This document shows positions 6,383 through 6,989 of a DNA stretch of 6,989 nt, piece by piece. Both the position numbers and the translations under genes were made by a program. The stretch is from an uncultured Rhizobiaceae group bacterium (GTDB lineage: Bacteria; Pseudomonadota; Alphaproteobacteria; Rhizobiales; Rhizobiaceae), in the NCBI GenBank assembly GCA_937951455.1, contig CALFBU010000236.1:1-6989 (forward strand), in the 5' to 3' direction. The number at the start of each line of letters is the position of its first letter. Positions within the stretch are counted from its first letter, which is position 1. The notes below the pieces were generated by a model, which saw only the letters and a program-made list of their open reading frames with translations, had not been told where the DNA came from and did not search any database.

Positions 6383-6411
6383 TTAATACCGCGTCAACAT
6401 TTGGCTATAAG
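6383..6411 (+). promoter_or_regulatory. Possible promoter of the 2-hydroxyacid dehydrogenase gene
   Basis: TTAATA (6383-6388) and TATAAG (6406-6411) are spaced by 17 bp, matching consensus at 4 of 6 and 5 of 6 bases. Transcription would begin near 6418, giving a short leader for the ATG at 6432 and almost none for the ATG at 6423. On the opposite strand TTGACG (6392-6397) overlaps and might serve the SH3 gene with TAGAAT (6371-6376), but that spacing is only 15 bp. Confidence 0.4.
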
Positions 6412-6431
6412 TCATAATCGGAATGAAAAAT

Positions 6432-6989
6432 ATGAGCAAAAAGAAACCTGTCGTCATAGTTACACGTAAACTCCCTGATTCAGTGGAAACTCGCCTGCGT
6501 GAATTATTTACAACGACGCTGAATTTGCAAGATAAGGCTTTGAGTGAAGCGCAATTAATAGAAGCTGTTCAAACCGCGGATGTCTTGGTACCAACGGTAA
6601 CGGATAACATTGATGCGGCCTTGATAGAAAAAGCCGGCCCGCAATTAAAACTGATCGCAAATTTCGGTAATGGGGTGGATAACATCGATGTCGCAGCAGC
6701 GGCCAAGAAGGGTATTACAGTCACAAACACACCCAATGTCTTGACAGAAGACACAGCCGACATGGCTATGGGTTTGATGATTGCTGTTTCAAGGCGGTTT
6801 GTAGAAGGTGCGCAAGCCATTAACAAGAGTGAGTGGCACGGCTGGTCTCCTACCTGGATGTTGGGCAATCGCATTTGGGGCAAGCGTCTTGGGATCATTG
6901 GCATGGGTAGAATTGGAACAGCGGTCGCAAGACGCGCCAAAGCGTTTGGTCTTTCAATTCACTATCATAACCGCAATCAAGTAAGCAGC
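6432..6989 (+). CDS. D-isomer-specific 2-hydroxyacid dehydrogenase (glyoxylate/hydroxypyruvate reductase-like), C-terminus outside the window
   Basis: This family reduces 2-oxoacids such as glyoxylate or hydroxypyruvate with NAD(P)H in the cytoplasm. The first 186 codons are present and the frame is open to the window edge; family members have about 310-340 residues. The N-terminal part of the catalytic domain includes LIANFGNGVDNIDVAAA (74-90), with the substrate-binding loop, and TNTPNVLTEDTADMAMGLM (98-116). The NAD-binding Rossmann loop is GMGRIG (157-162, GxGxxG) after the family-typical WGKRLGIIG. The catalytic Arg, Glu and His lie beyond the edge, so the substrate cannot be judged. The ATG at 6432 is preferred because GGA (6420-6422) sits 9 nt upstream; the in-frame ATG at 6423 adds three residues and lacks ribosome-site spacing. 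It is divergent from the SH3 gene. Confidence 0.9.
   Translation, partial: MSKKKPVVIVTRKLPDSVETRLRELFTTTLNLQDKALSEAQLIEAVQTADVLVPTVTDNIDAALIEKAGPQLKLIANFGNGVDNIDVAAAAKKGITVTNTPNVLTEDTADMAMGLMIAVSRRFVEGAQAINKSEWHGWSPTWMLGNRIWGKRLGIIGMGRIGTAVARRAKAFGLSIHYHNRNQVSS

Noticed and set aside
6569..6940. 123-codon minus-strand ORF at the right end
   Set aside because: It is antisense to a clear 2-hydroxyacid dehydrogenase reading frame with its GxGxxG motif and family-typical segments.

Overview
The window looks like core chromosome of an alphaproteobacterium of moderate to low G+C (judged by eye at roughly 45-50%). The main evidence is a divergent pair: an Irr-type Fur-family iron regulator (its His-His-His motif is present, the Fur zinc cysteines are absent) next to a fabA-fabB-fabI operon. 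From memory, this whole order (pnp, RsmC-like methyltransferase, fabI/fabB/fabA, irr, SH3 protein) resembles the one in rhizobia such as Sinorhizobium. I cannot place the organism to order or genus from sequence alone.

Layout. 1-1419 (+): the C-terminal two thirds of polynucleotide phosphorylase, running in from the left edge and closed by a strong intrinsic terminator at 1441-1470. 1487-2479 (+): an RsmC-like rRNA guanine-N2 methyltransferase. 2482-5055 (-): the unsaturated fatty acid operon, transcribed fabA, then fabB, then fabI, with gaps of 24 and 12 nt. 5056-5312: the divergent intergenic region, holding a perfect 16-bp palindrome, a second short dyad and a Fur-box-like sequence close to the irr start. 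5313-5732 (+): irr. 5733-6284 (-): a secreted protein with two bacterial SH3-like domains, starting at TTG. 6285-6431: a divergent spacer. 6432-6989 (+): the N-terminal half of a D-2-hydroxyacid dehydrogenase, cut by the right edge.

How the genes work together. FabA makes the trans-2 and cis-3 decenoyl-ACP that start the anaerobic-type unsaturated fatty acid route, FabB elongates the cis product, and FabI performs the final enoyl reduction, so the operon sets membrane unsaturation. PNPase and the methyltransferase belong to RNA turnover and ribosome maturation. Irr is an iron/heme-responsive regulator. Whether it or another factor controls fabA through the shared intergenic region is open.

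I see no mobile element, CRISPR array, tRNA, rRNA, or clear sign of horizontal transfer. No undescribed system is evident. The most useful leads are regulatory: the palindrome and Fur-like box between fabA and irr, and the terminator lying between pnp and the methyltransferase start.
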